Below are positions 12,201 through 23,728 of a stretch of 64,000 nt of DNA, piece by piece. The notes beneath the pieces are model-generated. The model saw only the letters and a list, made by a program, of their open reading frames with translations, was not told the DNA's origin and ran no database searches. Source of the DNA: Pochonia chlamydosporia 170. Its lineage: Eukaryota > Ascomycota > Sordariomycetes > Hypocreales > Clavicipitaceae. Position 1 is the stretch's first letter. Every line of letters begins with the position of its first letter. Location of the stretch: contig NC_035796.1 in NCBI RefSeq assembly GCF_001653235.2, forward strand, positions 1,488,001 through 1,552,000, in the 5' to 3' direction. The position numbers and the translations under genes were made by a program.

Positions 12201-13648
12201 GTATGCATGATGAAATGAGGCGGCTGCATCATTAGCTGGAGGAGTGCGGTTTCCGTATTGCGGTATTGTTGACGAGGTTATGGGAGGCACAGGCGGAATG
12301 CCAAGAATGCCAAAGAGGAGGTTTGAGTTTATCGAGATGAGTTTGCTGCGATGGGGCAGCTTACTCGAGCTGTAGGGCATAAAGTTTTCAGTGGGAGTTT
12401 GTGTTATGCTGCTCGTCTGATTTAAGGTGAAGGTTTTCGTATAGATGGATTGGGTATATGTGGTTACTGGAATAAAGGGACTTGGCGAAAGTATCAACAA
12501 CGGCCGCGATAAGTTGTATCGGAAGTAAGTTTACAACACATGTTACCGTAGTTTGAGTGCAATGACTCTTTCATAACCACAACCAAACACCGTTCACTGA
12601 TTCAAGTACCGCAGGAACGGCACTTGGTTCCCCCCTTTGACCCAGTGGCGCTCAGCTTTCCCCCAAATTTCGCAAAACCTCGTGGAAACCACCTTTTCGT
12701 ACCTGAGCCGCTGCTCTGGGTACCATAACTCGATGTGTCGATGAAACCACAAAAAAAAAAAACAGCGGGGGGATTGGAGCAACCCGCTAAGAACCGGTCT
12801 CTGTAGCCGACTGTTGGCGGGTTGGTCTTTTGTGTAACCTCTTTTTACAGTTTCTGTCGTCATTGATATGGAGTCGTTTCAGTGGGTTTGTGTTGATGAT
12901 AAGTGGTTGAGAGGGGGGAACGGTCAAACTCTATTTCGGTGGAGCTCGAAAAGGGGGATGATGCTTCGAGAAGGATGCTGTTTTGGGGAGCGTCTTTTTT
13001 TCGTCTTTGCTCATTGGGACTTTGGGATTTTTTTGATGGGGAGGAGAGCGGAAGAGTCAGGGCCGTGGGGTGGGTGTGGATAGGACGGTGTCATGTATTT
13101 ACACGGGGCTGGGGTGTATGACGGGGGTTTGGGGAGTTGTGTGTTTTTAAACTTTGGCACAGGGACAGGGGGTTTTGGGTCTTTTTGTGAAAAGTCGAGA
13201 ATGGATGTGATGGGTGGGAGGGGAGTTGGGATTGAGAGTTTGGCAGGGGGACCGAGTGGGAGTTTCGGGCTGGGATTATAGAGTTGGCCGAATTGGTGTT
13301 GCTGGGGTTTTGTGGTTTGAATGAGTTGCCTAGGTTTGGGGATGCTTTTGTTGGCGGATGAAGGTTTGGACGGTGTTGCTGCTGTGGAGGGTACGGAACG
13401 AATTTGTCGGTGAGAGTGAGTCAATCTTGAGCTTGGATTTACTCATCGGTATATGGATGTAACTGCTGGATGTTGCCATTCACAAGCAGTCTCATCTGTA
13501 CACAACCTGAAGGTTCGAGTGCAATCTTACAGAACTAAGATACGAGATACGGTAATCCCACGTCAGACCATATTGACATTACTTCCGAGCTTCTATTCCG
13601 ATCTTCGGAATTGGCTCCCATTACTAGGCTGTAAAGTCTACGGTGTCT

Positions 13649-14206
13649 TTACTCTGGAAATATGACAGATTCCCGGCCGGCATCTGACAGAATACACTGT
13701 GTCGTAGCCGGAGCTACATTCCGGCAAATAACAAAATGTCTGACCGCTTTTTGTCTCATCTGTTTACCCGAGGGAGTGAGTAATTTCGACGGTGAAGCTT
13801 CTGATAGTTCGTAAAGATCCAGTGTAACAGGGACCGGTGCTGGTTCCCATTTTGGGTAAGTGGCTGCTCTGGAAATGTGATGCGATAGGTAGACTTCCTC
13901 TCCTTTGGGACGTTGAAACAGAATTGGAATGTGTTGTACTGGGCACATGCGTTGTATCACTGGCCAGTGTTTCTGTGTTGTAGGATAGCCGCTTTGAGTG
14001 TGTGGTAGCTGTTGAAGTTGACCGATGTGTGAGGATGTTTCTCTTTCTGGAACTGGGCATTGATGTTCGTGTGTTCTTGGGGCCCGAAGTTTAACTTTGC
14101 AGAGTGACGATGAAAAAGGGGGCGATTCGGTAGTATCAAGACTAGATAACGGATTGAGAGAGGTGATGAGACTATCCGTCTTTTCTAGTCCAGGGTGATG
14201 TGTCAA
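13649..14206 (-). pseudogene. coding-like fragment without a start codon
   Basis: 185 codons are open between an upstream in-frame TAA and the stop at 13649, with no ATG in the first half. The translation has plausible composition (for example LDLYELSEASPSKLLTPSG near the C-terminus) but no domain I recognise. It could be an internal or terminal exon, a decayed gene, or chance. Minus-strand pieces at 15032-15310 and 16237-16473 have the same character. Confidence 0.2.
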
Positions 14207-14385
14207 TCGTGATAATGTTGGGGCTTAGATTTATTGTCTAACGACCTCGTACCTTTGGTGATGATACATAGCTGATGTAAAAAGCATCGTCTCTAAATTA
14301 CCTAGGGAAAATATTATACCATTGTCTTTCATTGCCATGTTTTGCCATGTACACCCACAAGCATACTTACTGACTTAAAGATACT

Positions 14386-14395
14386 TACTCCGTAC
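14386..14395. repeat. TACTCCGTAC motif
   Basis: A 10-base version of the GTACTCCGTAC motif, followed by a second partial unit (TACTCC). Confidence 0.6.
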
Positions 14396-17149
14396 TCCAT
14401 GAAACAGCCTCCATTGCGTATGCTTCTATGATCACAACTCCTGGCTTTCTAAGTCTTCTCATGATACAAGTCTTTTCATGTTTGTCCTCTCATCTAATAT
14501 GCAAAGCCATAACCGGACTGCAACGTAAACAACAGAGGCAACTTGACACCTGAAAGCCACTAGGGGCTTTGCGATTGGTGGATTGCCTCTCGAAGCTGTC
14601 ATGGTAAGGACAGCCATGATGTCCCCTTGACTAACTAGTCGGAGCATAGACTTGTTATTGCGCACCCGATATACGTCTGCCATTGAAAGATGATTTATAA
14701 TTCTTCTACAGATGTCACGAATGAATCATGTGCAGGGTGGTGCATCATCTGTCTGTGTCGTCTATTACGTGAATCGACTCGTAAACAGGATACACTCTGT
14801 CTTCTCCTGGCCATACTGGGCGTTGAGGGTGAATTCTTTATCTATGCAAGTTACCGGTACGATGGCCATCATGAGAGCTTGTAAACTAAGCAGAAGATCC
14901 GAGTTTAGACGAGACTAGAACCTTTGACTCGGTTATATTCGTGGACGGTGCAGGGTAGCTAGGACTCTCCAGAACTCATAGCCAGCTGGACTCTTGCAAT
15001 TGAATGTTCGATACTGTGTAACTATTGTGAATTATTGGGGATTGGTTAAGTCATCTACTATGCGGCGGCACAAGAAATCGTGAAATTGAAGACCGTGATC
15101 GTATGTACACCGAAAACGTGACCCCTGAGAAGTTTGGTGAATGTGCTGAGCGTCGGTAATACGCACGATGCCTTCCCAATTGTGGAGGAATGGAACTTGG
15201 AGACCATGGGCGTTACTTGGATAGTTCTGTGCATCATATAAAGAGTACTGTGAGGATGAATATGTAGAATTTGGGGTTTCGTTATATGGGAGAGGCCGAA
15301 AATGAGCCAACGTTTGCGTCCTTTGTCCACGATCTTAGTCCAGACAGCTTGCCACCAGAACTCACCAAATTATTTCAAGGTGACTGATTTGCTGTGTTGA
15401 AAGTGATCTTGTGCTGCCTAGCTACTGCATGTAACGTTTGGTTGCAGATTGAGGTGCATTATTGCAACCCGTATGTATCTAAATATGACTTACGAGCTGT
15501 CAGTCGGCAATGTAACTGTTACTTGCGCCATCTGAACAACACTAACAGGACACAGAACCGATTTGACTGTTCCTTTCCAAGCTTGGTCAGTTGATACATA
15601 ATTGTCAAACCACCAGGACCACCCCTTCACATATTGCTGGTAGCAGTTCCAATTCTATAAGAGTCCTCGTAGGTGACACTCAAGTTACTAATCTTTGATA
15701 CCAGTTATCTGGGAGTGACATGTCGGGAGTCACGCACTAGAGAGCTCGGCGAGGCGAAACTACGATGGCAGTGTAGCCCAGTGTTTCCAAGGGAAGCGCT
15801 TCAAGCTTATCGATGGATGTCGTATCTGATTGATAAGCCCAATACCTCCAGGTAGGCTCAGCCGTTGAGTTAATTTAGCAAGAACTTGGCTTTGCTGATA
15901 TGGAAACAAGGAGTAGTCGAAGAACAGAGAGGTTCGTCGGGAATGTCGAGTTGGAATTATTTCATCTATATTGTCAACGTCGGAAAGTACACCTTTGACT
16001 TCCATATTTTAGCATGGATGGTAGACAGGATGTGTTCAAGCTTATCTGGCACCGCAGATTTCGGATCAACTCCCAGTTTGTCACGAGCGAGAAGCCATAG
16101 TTGCCGTGGATTTAGACACTCGGGTTACTCGTGCTTGCATAATTAAGAGGATGTGAAGGCGAGCGCACATAGAAGAACCGTAATAGGGATGCAAAAAATT
16201 GGACTATCCGAACAAATAACACTCATTTAAGAGCCATTACCAGTCCCCGTCTGTCGTTATATCCAAGTTCAGATTTAGCAGTATATTGTACAACTCAAAC
16301 TTGTTGTCGAGGGTACAAGTTTGGCCACATTCGTTCAGCTCTTCGAGCGCACTTTTGTTGTTGAACCTTATCCTCGGGTGTCCAGCACTGAATGAAGGAT
16401 CGCACGACAGAGGATCATGGCGTAACTCGGCTTCGATAGTAGCGGCTTGCAGCTGAATGTATTGCAGCGTCACTGATTCGGGTTATTTACCAATGGTTAT
16501 CTTGTTTGGAGACATTAACTCCTTCATTGACGAGCTTTCCTTTGCATACTACTTGTGGAGCCTGCAAATGACTGTTCCTCTGGAATTGGGTGTTTTCTGG
16601 CAACCCAAGTGCAACGACGATCGCACCTTCCTGCGAAAGGTCCCCCAGCACTCTAACGCCGTCAACAGGAAGGAGCTATGGCCACGATGTATTGCACTGC
16701 ACAGTGTTGCCTTTTAGAACCGTTTAGGGCTATTAGTATCCTGGGTCCCGGGGACGCACACAAAATTCCTGACGGAGAACAACTCCAGAAACCTCCAACA
16801 CGCAATAACACTTCACAGACAAGACTGCTGATGTCGAGAACCTTTCGTGCAGAGTTGATTATCGGTCCGGAGTCCGGACATGAACGACCCCACTGACCCT
16901 CACGGACTACCCAACGATGCTTTCCTTTTTAAAGCTATTCCCGCGGGTTCGAGCCAACCGGCACTAAACCAAGACTAGCCCCGATATAAGCAGACATCTA
17001 ATTTCACTACAGCACGGCGAACTTGTAAATCAAGGCATGGAACGATCTAGCTGCCAGCATGGAGCATCAGGGGCAAACCCCTTGAGAGTCAGCACGCGAA
17101 TCATTTCTTTGCTATTCAACACAACACAGCCGAATTGAAGCATGCGTAC

Positions 17150-17161
17150 CTACCTAGGTAG
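17150..17161. repeat. CTACCTAGGTAG palindrome, copy 3
   Basis: A perfect 12-base palindrome containing the TACCTAGGTA core (17151-17160) found also at 4081 and 12191. Confidence 0.7.
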
Positions 17162-18617
17162 TCAACGATGGCTCTCACCACAGAATGACTTGATGCTTTC
17201 GGACATTGGGGGCTGTTGGACCCGCTTCGGCTGATCCGGAAAGAACCCTCACAACCCATTCTCCGCCTCAGAGGGAGCATTATTGGCATGGCAAAGGCCG
17301 ATAATTGGCAAAACAACGGCCGAGAACAAATGACGACACCATTGCGCTGGTAGTTGGGACTTGGTGGCATTTTATGAGGTCCACAGAAGAGCCGGTAGGT
17401 TCATGTTTGGCCCCATCCGGCGCCCTCAAAACGAACATAGCTTTACCAGTCGCTGGTCGGCCATCTGAAGGTCCCGAGACACATGGAGATGGCGCAGCCA
17501 CGAAAGCAAGGATAGCTGGCGGCAGGTGAAACCACAGGGCTGTGAGGATGCTGGAAGTGTTTGGTGTTTGTTCGGCAGAGCCCAGTTGGGGGTGCAGGTC
17601 GTGTCAGGGTTCTTCTCATCAACAAGCTGCCCGCACCAGATGACTGGCCATCAACACAGCAACAGCCACAGCAGCAACCCTGTGGCCGCGTGTGTCAATG
17701 CACATCTTCCACAAACAAACGGCGGCAATCTGGTTACCTCTGGCAGCCAAATGCGCCTTACATGCGTCAGATGGAACAAACAACCGTTTTTGCCAGTCTG
17801 ATCATGGCGCGGCGCAGTCTACCAAAATCACAGGCGCTTGTTGAGAAATCATACCACTCGTGCTCTGATGCTGGCGCAAATGCCCAAGAGACTGGAGCTC
17901 CTTTCACTAAGCCCTCCATCTTTGGCGGGAAATATCGACCAGAGGATTCACGCCGTTGGTCCAAAACAGATTAGCGAGCTTGGTGAAGCATTTATGGTTG
18001 GTCGGAGCTGGAGGAGCTTGCCATAGCTAGCGGAGACAAGCCGGCTTGGACGAGCAGCAAAAACTGGGTTTTGGTCTCTCGGCGCCAGGCAAGCCCGGTG
18101 AGGTCATACATCATACATCATCCATTTGCTTGACCCCCTTGCAACTGCCGATCGCTCCGAGAGGCAGAGTCCAGACGGTCTCCCCAGCAGCGCCAAACAG
18201 TCACAGCAGCCATCATGGCCGAAAGCTCCTGGTTCAGACAAAAAGGGCCCAGTCGCCTGCCTCCCAAAGATCTCTTCCTCCCGGATTTTCATCCATTAGC
18301 AAAATAATTCTACTGCTTTGGCGAATATCGATTTCCGCGTGTGACATCTTGAGAACATCTCCCACGACTAACACCACGCTCATCTCAGCCAGTAGCGTTC
18401 CTCTACTTCATTGATCACCCTCACTACGCCCTGTCATTGTCTTACTCTGCTGGGCGCGCTACAACCATATTTTACGCACTGAATCAACCCACCTGCCAAG
18501 AGCCAACCCTTCCGTCTCATTGCAGGCTCTTCGATACTTAAAAGACATTTCAACTCCTCACAAGGCGGCACGGAAACCACCCTCTGTACTTCTCGATAAC
18601 TCATACCATCCGCCAAA

Positions 18618-19124
18618 ATGTCCGGCTTTCTGAATGTCATTGTCCGCGGTTGTGGTCTCCTATGGACCCTACTCATCACTGCCCTTATTGGTAACGTCAT
18701 TGCCAGTAATGTGAACGGACCGATGGCCACCATCAATTTCACCATGTTTGTCGCCGCCCTCTCGTGGGTCGCACTCTTGTATGGCATTGCTTCGGCCATC
18801 ATCTCGAGCTTGAGCGTCGCCATTGTTCTCCTCGCCCTTGATGGCCTGGCTGTTCTCTTCACCTTTATCGATGGCATTGTCCTCGCTGCCAAGCTTCGGG
18901 CACCAAATTGTGGCAACCTCAGACACGCCGACCTTCCAGACAACTGGATCGGCTTTGGTTCCGGAGACACTGAGAAGCGGTGCCGAGAGATCCAGGCCAG
19001 CACTGCATTCATGTGGTTTCTCTGGGCTTGCTTCTGCGTTGCGCTCTTCTTCACTGTCAAGGAAGCTCGCGGCGGATTCGGTGGATCGATGCGCTCTGGT
19101 AGGCCTAACATGTCCCAGGTCTAA
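18618..19124 (+). CDS. NCE102: MARVEL-domain membrane protein, Nce102-like
   Basis: An intronless frame of 168 residues with AAAATG at the start. Four hydrophobic segments are visible: about 8-30 (GCGLLWTLLITALIGNVIA), 37-60, 61-86 and 133-150. A polar Cys-containing loop (about 90-130, APNCGNL...RCREIQ) lies between segments three and four. The C-terminus (GGSMRSGRPNMSQV) matches what I recall of Nce102-family tails. Yeast Nce102 is a plasma-membrane eisosome protein that senses sphingolipids and was first described in non-classical export. Its neighbour Mim2 is convergent. The family is well supported; strict orthology to Nce102 rather than a paralogue is less sure. Confidence 0.85.
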   Translation: MSGFLNVIVRGCGLLWTLLITALIGNVIASNVNGPMATINFTMFVAALSWVALLYGIASAIISSLSVAIVLLALDGLAVLFTFIDGIVLAAKLRAPNCGNLRHADLPDNWIGFGSGDTEKRCREIQASTAFMWFLWACFCVALFFTVKEARGGFGGSMRSGRPNMSQV

Positions 19125-19885
19125 AAGCCTATCCCTCCCCAATAAGGAGCCGGAAATCAGAAATCGGAAACTTGCCTTTCCATTTTGTTTTCTTCTCGCC
19201 GTGAACCAAATCGACTCTTTTCCGGGTTTGAAGTTAATTACAAGTATTCCAGGCGTTTGAGGCTTCTACGAATTCAATGATCAACTAGCAGTACCGTGTT
19301 GCTTTTGTGCTTTGCCCAAGCAATAGCTCATAGTCGCGGGTATACCAAGATAATGTGTTTTGGCTGGAGAAGTTAGGGCTTACGAAAAGGCGAATCGCCA
19401 GTTTACGAATTCTCAAAACCACACAGGGATATGGGAGGTATCTGGAACTTCGCTTGGGAGTTGGGATGGTGCGGCGGTTTTTGGAATGTGGAAATAATGC
19501 TATTGTGTATACCAAACTTAATGACGGCAGCGCCTTGAGGGCATCTGTGGACATGGAGCAAACATAGACAGTTATGATTGCTGTAGTTATTTTACTAATC
19601 TATCTTCGTTTATGATTCTTCAATGACTTGATGCTCACATGTTGTAAGCTGTCTCAAGAATGTCTTGATCAAATATATTTTGTAGGTGAGTGCTCGCATA
19701 TATTGTGCTACTTAGGGTGATCTATCGAAGATATGCTCATATGTTTACCTAAACGCCTGAGCACGAAATTGTGGTGATGATATGTACAAGGAGTCTCCGT
19801 CACATCCACGCGGCGTGCGCCATAATGCACGCTGTTCCTGGACACGGGCGTCTCTACAATGTTGCAGGTTGCTTTGCTGCCATTT
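19125..19885. other. convergent 3' intergenic region
   Basis: Lies between the stop codons of the MARVEL gene and Mim2. AT-rich, with no coding signal; presumably 3' UTRs and terminators. Confidence 0.5.
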
Positions 19886-20319
19886 CTATAAGGTAGCAGC
19901 CGTCTCTGCTATGCCAACAGCCTTAAAGGCCTTCTTGTTCGTCCACCGCACTTCGACTCCATGCATCCATTCCATGTATCTTCCCCAGCCTGATGGTGGT
20001 TGGTTAGCTCTATTGTCCTTGTAGACTTGCCGTCCCTTGGCCGCAGATGGGACCACAGTCAAAGACAGACAGGAGAAGAAAAAAACATACTCCAGTAGGC
20101 GAATTTTCTGCCAAAATATTTCCCCATCCATGGGACAATCATCATGGTCAAGAGCAGTTGTAGCTGCTCTAGGGATCGGTCCCATTCGGCCTGGGCGTCG
20201 GAGTCGGCGTCGGAGTAAATATCGCTTGTGGTTGTCGATGTTGAGGGTAGAGAGTCTATATCGTCCTCCTTTTCGTTATAAGTATCTTGGAGGTCGATGA
20301 GGGACTCGGCGGCAGCCAT
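19886..20319 (-). CDS. MIM2: Mim2-like mitochondrial outer-membrane import protein
   Basis: Two exons, 20319-20091 and 19989-19886, join through a GTATGT...CAG intron to give 110 residues. The first half is acidic and Ser/Thr-rich (about 1-45). Then comes WDRSLEQLQLLLTMMIVPWMGKYFGRK-type sequence (46-72), one membrane segment, and a conserved FAYWSWGRYMEWMHGVEVRWTNKKA tract spanning the splice junction. This layout fits the Mim2 family, which works with Mim1 to insert alpha-helical outer-membrane proteins. The frame is open upstream to an ATG-less start, so 20319 is taken as the first sensible ATG. It is divergent from eIF2-beta. The assignment rests on recalled family pattern. Confidence 0.7.
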
Positions 20320-20946
20320 TGTGATGGTCGGGGCGGCGAGGTGCCTTTGGACGAGGAGGTAGACGGTGAGACCAGTAAGGGCGGAGAAGGAGGAAGCGGT
20401 ATTCAAGAATACTGGCGCATCTGATTGTGGGTGACGACAGCCCCGATAACAGCTTCGAATGCCCTCCCTGCAGCGATCCTACGACGCGGCTTTGGCTGTG
20501 AATTGGAGATGCGTATTGCTCTCCGATGCTCGCCTTCCGTGTTGGCGGCTCAGCTCCCTCAACACACGCTGTTTACCTCATGATTGGCTCATCACGTCTG
20601 GCCACCAGATCCAGTACATAATCACGTGATAGTTCACCTGATGGCCATCAGGTCGAGTCACAGGCCTGAGCAGCCCACCATCACTGCAGGCGCACTTGGC
20701 GAGATGTTGGTCGGCTCGCCTGAACTTCCTCTCATCACTCATAATTCCTCTTCCGCAGCAATACCGGACCGGCTGAAGTTCTAACGGCTTGAACTAGTGC
20801 GCTGCGTCTTCTTGCATAATCCTGGCTTGAGCGTCAGACCGACTGAGCGAGACTTTGCAGCAACTGACTCACATATACGAGACTTGGGTGGCACTTGATA
20901 CAAACGGGCAGATATATCAAAGTTTGGGCGGCTTGGGACGGCAATC
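20320..20946. promoter_or_regulatory. shared upstream region of Mim2 and eIF2-beta
   Basis: 627 bases between two divergent start codons, with no open coding frame of note. It presumably carries both promoters. No specific binding site can be named. Confidence 0.4.
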
Positions 20947-22696
20947 ATGGAGGGCCAAGTGAGTAATTATTCCTTTCATCTTCTTCCGACGTTTGCCTTA
21001 CATAACACTGCTATTTTTTGCACCTTGGGTTGGAATAATGTACCATTGTTCTTTGGACTGCAGCTCGTCTGGTCTGATGGAATGATACGTGGGCGCCAGT
21101 TGGCTCAGTGAGCTCATGCCTGCCTGTCTGCCTGTGTAAGCCCTGGCTGGACCAATCCGAGGTCCCCTCTTTTTCCCTCCCCTCGCCGCTGGGCTGGGCT
21201 GGGCTGGCCACCGTTGCTGCCCCTCCATCTCTCCTTCCCGACGCCGGCCGCAAGTGCAGGACAGTGCAGTGCAATGCATGCACTGATTTGCACAAGTGCT
21301 AAATGCACACGAGCACAACAATACTTACGAGCACAAATAATTTTACCCCACCTTCACCTCTGACTGGCCAAATCCACAACACCATCCACCATTTTTGCCA
21401 TCATCCCTCCCACTCTGTCACATCACCCGCTTTCTATTGGTGTCTACTGAGGAATCTTCTGGTCCTGTTGGTGTCCTTTGGATCTCTCAAGTTTGACTCA
21501 TCTTTACCTAAACAACTTTTTTGTACCTTCCCCTTCCACGACGACGACCGACCGTTAGTGCGTTCGAATCGAACATTTGAATAGTACTGTTCGTTTTTGC
21601 CTCCCCAACGAAATATTGACCCCTAGGACTTTTTTTATCACGCTCGAATCCCATAATTTTGGTCCAATTTGTCTGCAGAAGCGATTGAAATATTACCTGT
21701 ACTAATTACCGACTCTTTTGCCTGTGATTTGCAGGACCCAGCAGAGCGAAAGTCTCGCAAATCCGTAGCCTTCACCGACGAACAACTCGTAGTTGACGCC
21801 GACGGCTCAGTCACGATGGTGACCGCTACCGAGGAGCCCAAGGAGACGGCTCAGTCCCATACGCCTCGTACGCCGCCGTTGTCCGCCGCCCTGGGAGCCT
21901 TTACTGACGCCTCAGCTCAAGCCGCTACCGACGATGTCCCCCCGCCAGCCGACGGTGGTCTCGATCTGTCCCTTATGAAGAAAAAGAAGAAGAAGAAGGT
22001 CAAGAAGGACGCTGGAGAGGAGGATGACTTTGCTGCCAAGTTGAAGCAGCTCGAGGTGAAGGATGCCGAGGAGGCCCCCGCCGACATCGAAGAGGACGCT
22101 GGAGATATGGATGCTGGTACTGGTATCTGGGCACATGACGAGGTCAAGAACATTGGATACACCCTTCTCCTCCAGCGCTTTTTCCACCAGTTGTCACAAA
22201 AGAACCCCGACCACACCCTCACTGGTGCCAAGAGCTTCAAGATCCCTCCTCCGCAGTGTATGCGCGAAGGCAACAGAAAAACCGTCTTTGCCAACATTGC
22301 CGATATTTGCAAGCGCATGAAGCGTACCGAGGACCATCTTACTGCCTATCTTTTTGCAGAATTGGGAACCAACGGCTCTGTTGACGGAAGTAGGAGATTG
22401 GTCATCAAGGGTCGCTTCCAGCAAAAACAGATTGAGGGTATGGTACGAAAATACATCAGTACGTTGCCCACCCCAGGTTCTTCTTTTACCCCCCGAATAG
22501 ACACAGATGTGCTAACATTTTGCTAGTCGAATATGTCACCTGCAAGACTTGCAAATCCCCCGACACCGAGCTCAGCAAAGGTGAAAACCGTCTCTACTTC
22601 GTCACCTGCAACAACTGCGGTTCGCGACGTTCCGTTACTGCCATCAAGACCGGTTTCTCTGCCCAAGTCGGCAAGAGAAAGAAGATGCAGGGTTAA
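20947..22696 (+). CDS. SUI3: translation initiation factor eIF2, beta subunit
   Basis: eIF2-beta is part of the GTP/Met-tRNAi ternary complex and contacts eIF5 and eIF2B. Exons 20947-20958, 21735-22458 and 22527-22696 give 301 residues. The long frame over exon 2 has no ATG in its 5' extension, and none exists between 21310 and 21734. The ATG at 20947, followed by a strong GTGAGT donor after codon 4, is therefore the best start; it reads MEGQ then [13 protein letters not shown]. One lysine block ([10 protein letters not shown]) lies near residue 95-105. The core eIF2B/eIF5-fold domain follows. The C4 zinc ribbon (CKTC...CNNC) is complete in exon 3. The 776-nt first intron is unusually long for this window and is pyrimidine-rich with GGGCT repeats. 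The product is certain; the first exon is inferred. Confidence 0.9.
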
Positions 22697-23728
22697 TTTC
22701 CGTCACCACGATATCACCTTCAAGATGTCCGGGCCAACCACTCGTCACCCATTCCGATCTGGGCTTCACTCGCCTTTGCCTCTGGCTCTCTTCATGTCTT
22801 TTTAATTCAACGCTCTCTACTGTGTAATTTCATTCCTTCGTCAACGGAATTACTTTCAGATATAGTTGTGTAAAAAGTTACCGTGGCTGTCGTGAAGCAG
22901 CAGGGATTTTTTCAGGCGGCTAGTCTACGGCGGATGCAACAAAATTTGTGACTAGGGAGACTGGAAAGGGGAGTTCTTGGACAATGATGGTAAAATGTTT
23001 CATACAAAGGATTCGAGGGAAAAAAGATTGACAAAAGCTTACAAAAGCACCCGTATAGAGTAACAGATAGCGTGGGGTCATGGTGTGGCGTGTGGGATTG
23101 GCGATGGGTTATTATGTATATCACGCCGGAATGATGCATGTTCAACCCTATTTACCTTAAGTTCGTGTGAATGCGCTGTCGGATGCATACCAACCCATTT
23201 TGACGTGACGTGAATGTTGGGGGAGTCGTGAATGTGCGTATCTTACGATCAAGTACCCATCAAACGTTCGAACTATCACGGAATACGTCGCAAAAGCAAA
23301 CAACCTCACATCCCACGATAGCACAAACAAATCGGGTAGCAAGTGCACCAGCACCTGCAAAATATGTATTCATGCCCCTACCACATAACCAAACCAAGGA
23401 AAACCAAGAGAGTGAAACTGAAATGCCATGTCCATCAATCAACCCTTCCGCCTGAAACCCTCGTAAGAAACAAGACTGTGGCTGTCTTTCTCCCCTTTTA
23501 TTTCCTCGCGTTACACATGTAACCGAGTTCCTCTTAATATACATTTAATACCGGTAATACCACACTAGGTTTGAAAAAGGAAACATAACCCCTAATTCTG
23601 TTGCTGTTTATGGAGATAACGCCGCCCAATGGATTGTGAAAAGACAAATATACGTGTCCCCCGCTCAGCAGTCCACAAGTGACGGAACAAAGCGGATTTG
23701 GCGTCGACAGTGTTGCTGAATAGAGAGC
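22697..23728. other. convergent 3' intergenic region
   Basis: About 1 kb between the stops of eIF2-beta and Nup133. AT-rich; no gene, repeat or RNA seen. Confidence 0.5.

Larger units (their letters stand above)
10223..18617. other. 8.4-kb stretch with no well-supported gene
   Basis: Short frames only. Minus-strand segments at 13649-14206, 15032-15310 and 16237-16473 read like fragments of protein but have no ATG start and cannot be joined confidently. The plus-strand segment 16457-16717 is similar. Two TACCTAGGTA palindromes and two TACTCCGTAC motifs lie here. The final kilobase is the likely promoter and leader of the MARVEL gene and has pyrimidine-rich tracts. Confidence 0.5.

Noticed and set aside
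13011..13424. Pro-rich 137-codon minus-strand frame
   Set aside because: No ATG; the Pro/Ser/Lys content simply reflects GGG/TTT-rich DNA on the other strand.
20320..20406. 29-residue N-terminal extension of Mim2
   Set aside because: Open and slightly hydrophobic, but the first codon is not convincingly ATG and family members begin near the chosen Met.
21914..22318. minus-strand frames of 91-133 codons
   Set aside because: Mirror images of the eIF2-beta lysine block (Phe/Leu-rich), not genes.
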